DNA from: Rhizophlyctis rosea
Lineage: Eukaryota; Chytridiomycota; Chytridiomycetes; Rhizophlyctidales; Rhizophlyctidaceae
NCBI GenBank assembly: GCA_027596075.1
Contig: JADGJC010000159.1
Coordinates: 27,995 to 91,994, forward strand
Length of the DNA stretch: 64,000 nt
Reading direction: 5' to 3'
Positions 59,534 through 64,000 of the stretch are shown here, piece after piece. Under the pieces are notes generated by a model that saw only the letters and a list, made by a program, of their open reading frames with translations, did not search any database and was not told where the DNA came from. Numbering within the stretch: the stretch's first letter is position 1; each line of letters opens with the position of its first letter. The translations under genes and the position numbers were made by a program.

Positions 59534-60105
59534 GTGAGCGAGCGTTGTTGGTCGGTTTGGATGTAGATAGATGTACAGCCTAGTGCAACAAGAGCAGATC
59601 AAGTTAGCTGTAGGCATAATTGCAATATCGTCCCTCCTTGTATAAACAGAATACAGCCAGTGCAGCACATGCAAAGATGTTTCTAGTTGTCAAAATGAGT
59701 TGCTCTTCAGTCAATTCGTTCAATGATACGCAGATTCCGCCGCTCTGAGCGATGTAGCGATGAAGGCAATTTGATTTTTTGCTTTTTCTTGGAAATTCGG
59801 TTGTGCAGTTTCCATTCTGATGGTTCAAATGTACAAGTTTTGAACGGGTCTTTCTTGCATGATGAAGTACATTGGTAACATTGACTGCGTCAGATCTTGG
59901 CGATCTGAGATCGACAGTCGATCAGCAGACCAGGTACCTTGACATTAGAACTAAAGATATTTGAATCAAGTGTTTGATTTTGAAAATTTCTATGATACAT
60001 GAAGACAAGCTTGCCCTTGATTTCAAAACTACTTCAAGGTTTCAACTAAAATTGCTTTCCTGTTGTTCAACAAGAATCCTTCTCCAATGGACGTTCTCCT
60101 CAGCT
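59534..60105. other. Convergent intergenic
   Basis: 3' flanks of the copper-fist gene and the VWC-like gene. No gene supported. Confidence 0.35.
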
Positions 60106-60396
60106 CTAATGGACGTGCGGTTCCCGACACTGGGGACAACATTCACCATCCAGCAGCTCAAGAGCATTGCTGTTGCAATCCGGCAACGGGCATCGTACTC
60201 GAGAACAATCTGGTGCAGGAATGCAAACGGGACAGCACAGTTTCTCGGAATGGTTGAGCGTACCGTTGGGGCAATCAGGAGGAGGGCAGCTGGTGGTGGA
60301 GCAGTCAAGTCTGATTTGGTATTTTGGTGCGGGGATGGCGGTGGTGAGGGAGATGGGGAGGATGAGGAGTAACAGGAGGACTGGGAGACGGTTCAT
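60106..60396 (-). CDS. Small secreted protein with two VWC-like Cys repeats
   Basis: A single exon of 96 residues. A strong signal peptide (MNRLPVLLLLLILPISLTTA) is followed by two tandem repeats of about 28 residues: CSTTSCPPPDCPNGT with CCPVC, and CSRVRCPLPDCNSNA with CCPQC. The spacing C-x4-C-x3/4-C...CC-x2-C resembles the second half of von Willebrand factor type C or antistasin modules and predicts a compact disulfide-rich fold. It ends REPHVH; a further spliced exon cannot be excluded. A role as an extracellular binding or protease-inhibitor-like protein is inference only. Confidence 0.7.
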   Translation of the reverse strand: MNRLPVLLLLLILPISLTTAIPAPKYQIRLDCSTTSCPPPDCPNGTLNHSEKLCCPVCIPAPDCSRVRCPLPDCNSNALELLDGECCPQCREPHVH

Positions 60397-61810
60397 GGTT
60401 TGATTTGGACGTGGGAGATGGAGAGGTATGGTGCCGAATCCGGGGGAGTCAGTTTTCTAAACTTGGATTCCTAGCAATCGCATGGTGAGAAGGACCTCAT
60501 TATCAGATTGCGATATGATTGCTTCATGGACATCGTAAAAACCGCAAATTTTACCTGATGATTGCCGAGTGATGAATGATTGGTTGAACGTTGGTGCAGC
60601 ACAGCTTCTTTTGCAAGACCTCCTTCTTTTGAATTTCGAGCAGAGGATGCCCGATTGATGCTTTTCTACTGGTTCTCATCTCGTTATGATAGGCCTTTCC
60701 ATAGGACCCTGAAATGCGGATCATCAGCCACAATGTGAACAGTTGCTAACAGCATCAAGTCCATTCAAGTCCGGACGAATTGAATGAATATAGCTCCCAG
60801 TATTTGGGCATATTCGGTCCAGCAAGCACTTTGGACTTCTGGCGCTTGTTCCACACATCCGCATTGAGGATTATGACTCTCATTAGGCCCAAGATGCGAG
60901 TGTCAGAGATTGCAAAGATCGAGGAGATAGAGCAGCGAATATCATATTTTTCAAGTGCGGGTGGTCTCGAAGTCAAAATGAGACCTGTCTCCGCATAATC
61001 AAGCAAGGTGTACCAGGTCGAACATGAACTTGGCGAAACCTGTGAACATGAGCTTGTTGCGGTGTTCTCCAGATAATCACAGTCCAGCGCTGCTAAGTCT
61101 GCTATGAACTTTGAGGGAAATTGCCTTATACGAAGTGGAACATGTGGTGACGTGTAAGTAGGAACAGCAGACCTTTGCAAAAATCAGATTACCGCCAACA
61201 CATCGACACTGGCAGCTAGCCACTTGCTGCTTAGTCTGCTTGACAATGAATGCAATGAAACAAACTCCCAGAAATTTTCTGGGAAAGTTGGGAAACCACA
61301 GTAGGTGTGTGGACGATTATTCTCGTGAGTCTGTATCATTTTTTAAAATTTGCTCATTGTGCACGACACATTTTGTCAAAAGAAAACCTTGAGGTTTGAT
61401 TAGAATAGGTGGGGAGATTTTGAAGAAATACTTAAGGTTGAGGAAACAAGAGGAAGGAGAAGCGACTGGAGTGACTGGAGGCCACAGGCCAGCTGATGGA
61501 ACTGCATTATCGCGATAGCTTGTAATAGCCATGTTATCTATTGTGTAACTGTGCCACATTTGCTGGGAGGTTGTGGGATGCCTGTGGGGACTCGCTCATA
61601 GACAGCTCAACACCCACACCCGTCGTTACAACCCTCTCCGACCAAACCACTTGCATAACGGCCGCCATCATGGTTAGTGTCGACGACGTGAGGAGGGACA
61701 GACAGATGATGCAGGACGAATTAGGGACGGTGGATGGACGATTTGGAGGGGATGAAGGAATTGGATAGATGGATGGATGGATGTAGAGTGTGGGGAGTGG
61801 GAAAATCAGC
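60397..61810. other. Intergenic, no gene supported
   Basis: A 141-codon minus-strand ORF (61180-60755) has no recognisable domain and no signal peptide. Short ATGG repeats (61762-61782) resemble the microsatellite at 35.8 kb. The end of this stretch should contain the ribosomal-protein promoter. Confidence 0.35.
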
Positions 61811-62700
<890 letters not shown>

Positions 62701-63330
62701 GGTTAACCGGTGGCGTACGGTGAGTTTCCATGTTTGGTCACAATGGCGTACGGGGTGGTTGAGGATGGGGCTGGCGGTGGATGATGAGTTATCAAACAAT
62801 TCCTTATCTACATTGGCGGAACACTTTGTGTCGACAAGTTGATTCTCTGACTCGAGCGGATGGATGTGGAAAAGGCGCGGGCAACGATTGTGCTTTTTGG
62901 AAGGCGAATCCCTTCTCATTTTCAAATTTCAACTTCATTAGACGTCAGGCGCCGGATGTCAGTACCGCTCTTGTATATGTGATGAATATAATTGGTTTGG
63001 CTCCTTGTCTACTTTTGTCTGTCGATTGTGTGTGGCTGGGAATGAATGGGTAGATGGTTCTGGAGCTGCTGGAATGGGAGGGTAGGGGTGGAGTTGACCC
63101 CAAAGCTCAGATATTCCGCGATAAACGAGGCGACGCAGTCTGCGAGAATTTCTTCTTCGATGATGCACAGACAATCGTGGCGGGAAATACTGTAATGGCA
63201 ACAGAGACGTCAACGGGTATCTTCACTCCTTACAAATAACCGTCGATCTCTCGGATTCCATTTGTCGACTGCACAAAAGTTGCCGGCTACTCAATTATCT
63301 TCATCACATGTTGCATTCAATGGACTCATT
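62701..63330. other. Intergenic downstream of RPS18
   Basis: Includes the RPS18 3' UTR. A 61-codon plus-strand ORF at 63054-63239 ends TVMATETSTGIFTPYK and looks slightly protein-like but has no partner exon or family. Confidence 0.35.
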
Positions 63331-63468
63331 GGACGGCATCCGTAACCTCCGGTCCCATGGAATATAAATATGGGAGTTCCAATATACCTACCCAACCTGG
63401 TCAGAATAGAACTACATAAATATTCTATCCCGCATATAAAAATCTATGGGGGGTTTCGGATGCCGTCC
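63331..63468. mobile_element. MITE-like inverted-repeat element
   Basis: Perfect 12-bp terminal inverted repeats: GGACGGCATCCG at 63331-63342 and CGGATGCCGTCC at 63457-63468. Weaker inverted similarity extends inward for about 30 more bases (AACCTCC...CATGGAATAT against AACCCCC...CATAGATTTT). The 138-bp element is AT-rich in the middle, has no coding capacity, and is flanked by ATT on both sides, a possible 3-bp target duplication. A nonautonomous DNA transposon is the simplest reading. Confidence 0.6.
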
Positions 63469-64000
63469 ATTAAGCTTATAATCATGTATAATGCATGCCT
63501 TGAGCGCCGAATCGTTTGAGGGGTGCGTAGCTTGGTATATGCAGAACGCAATAATCTGCCTTTGTGAGTGCACAAGCAAAGATACGTAGGACCTACAAAT
63601 TACAAGTTTCGGTGTGTGATATTTTGGATGGATAGCCGCTCAGTGCTTAGTCAGCCGAATGCTCGGTGTTGGGGGAAATTTTGAGCCACAAGGCCCGTGG
63701 CCCACAACGCACACCGTGAATTTCAATCGCGAAGCCATGCCAAAGTTAGGTCGCTCACACGTGACATTTCTGGCCGTCAAGACGACGCGTTCGGGTTCAC
63801 TGGCGAACTCTCACTAAGAGCATCCGTAGTGGTCAGATTGAATGGGATCTGAATGGTGACTCACAGGTCACGTGTTCAGACAATCTGAAAGAATATGGTG
63901 GCTTTCGATTTATCGGTTACTGGACTCTTGGCTTGAAACCTCACCGCTGTCCCCAAATATAGAGCCCTTTCCCGACGCACACTGCCAAAGATGGCAACTA
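63469..64000. other. Right end of window, no gene seen
   Basis: No ORF with a recognisable domain and no RNA gene. An ATG at 63991 lies too close to the edge to judge. Confidence 0.35.

Noticed and set aside
60755..61180. 141-codon minus-strand ORF
   Set aside because: No domain, signal peptide, or codon-use pattern that distinguishes it from chance.
63054..63239. 61-codon plus-strand ORF near the right end
   Set aside because: Slightly protein-like tail but no upstream exon, family or promoter evidence.

Overview
This is a window of a compact, intron-rich fungal nuclear genome. Almost every gene is split by short GT-AG introns (about 50-110 nt), genes lie on both strands, and intergenic stretches are short except for one region of about 4 kb. 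Fungal marker families are present: a copper-fist transcription factor, an Ecl1-type zinc protein, OCH1-like GT32 and GMA12-like GT34 Golgi glycosyltransferases, and RRP7. Several genes have an animal-like form: a SIRT1-type sirtuin, a DNAJC11 homologue, and a TEX10-length IPI1 homologue. A long coiled-coil protein that could be ciliary is also present. Together these suggest an early-diverging, zoosporic (chytrid-like) fungus. That placement is inference from gene content; no marker phylogeny was possible.

Layout. 1-1.4 kb: F-box/WD40 gene running off the left edge (-). 3.1-6.5 kb: large secreted Cys-rich plus helical-repeat protein (+). 7.4-12.1 kb: nuclear chromodomain/zinc-finger protein (+), convergent with a SIRT1-like deacetylase (12.4-14.8 kb, -). 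15.2-16.2 kb: broken F-box/LRR gene. 17.6-18.4 kb: small secreted precursor with a duplicated last intron and exon. 20.9 kb: ECL1-like gene. 22.8-26.3 kb: cysteinyl-tRNA synthetase (+), convergent with a two-pass membrane protein (-). 28.7 kb: tRNA-Ser, with a palindromic tRNA-Ser fragment 0.7 kb away. 29.8-32.0 kb: ERV1 (-) and RRP7 (+), divergent. 32.2-36.0 kb: gene-free repetitive region. 36.0 kb: 51-nt tRNA-like fold. 36.5-44.1 kb: DNAJC11 (-) and TEX10/IPI1 (+), divergent. 44.3-49.9 kb: long coiled-coil gene (-). 50.5-56.6 kb: glycosyltransferase cluster (GT34, GT32, a membrane-anchored ORF, GT32). 57.3-59.5 kb: copper-fist regulator. 60.1 kb: small secreted VWC-like protein (-). 61.8-62.7 kb: RPS18/uS13. 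63.3 kb: MITE-like inverted-repeat element.

Functional themes. Chromatin silencing is represented by the chromodomain protein and the sirtuin. Translation and ribosome assembly are represented by CysRS, tRNA-Ser, RRP7, TEX10/IPI1 and uS13. The mitochondrial intermembrane space and cristae are represented by ERV1 and DNAJC11. The cell surface and secretory pathway are represented by three glycosyltransferases and three secreted proteins. Both ribosome-assembly genes are divergently paired with a mitochondrial gene. Exon boundaries were read by eye from splice consensus and reading-frame continuity; where I give exact positions the phases were checked, otherwise they are approximate.
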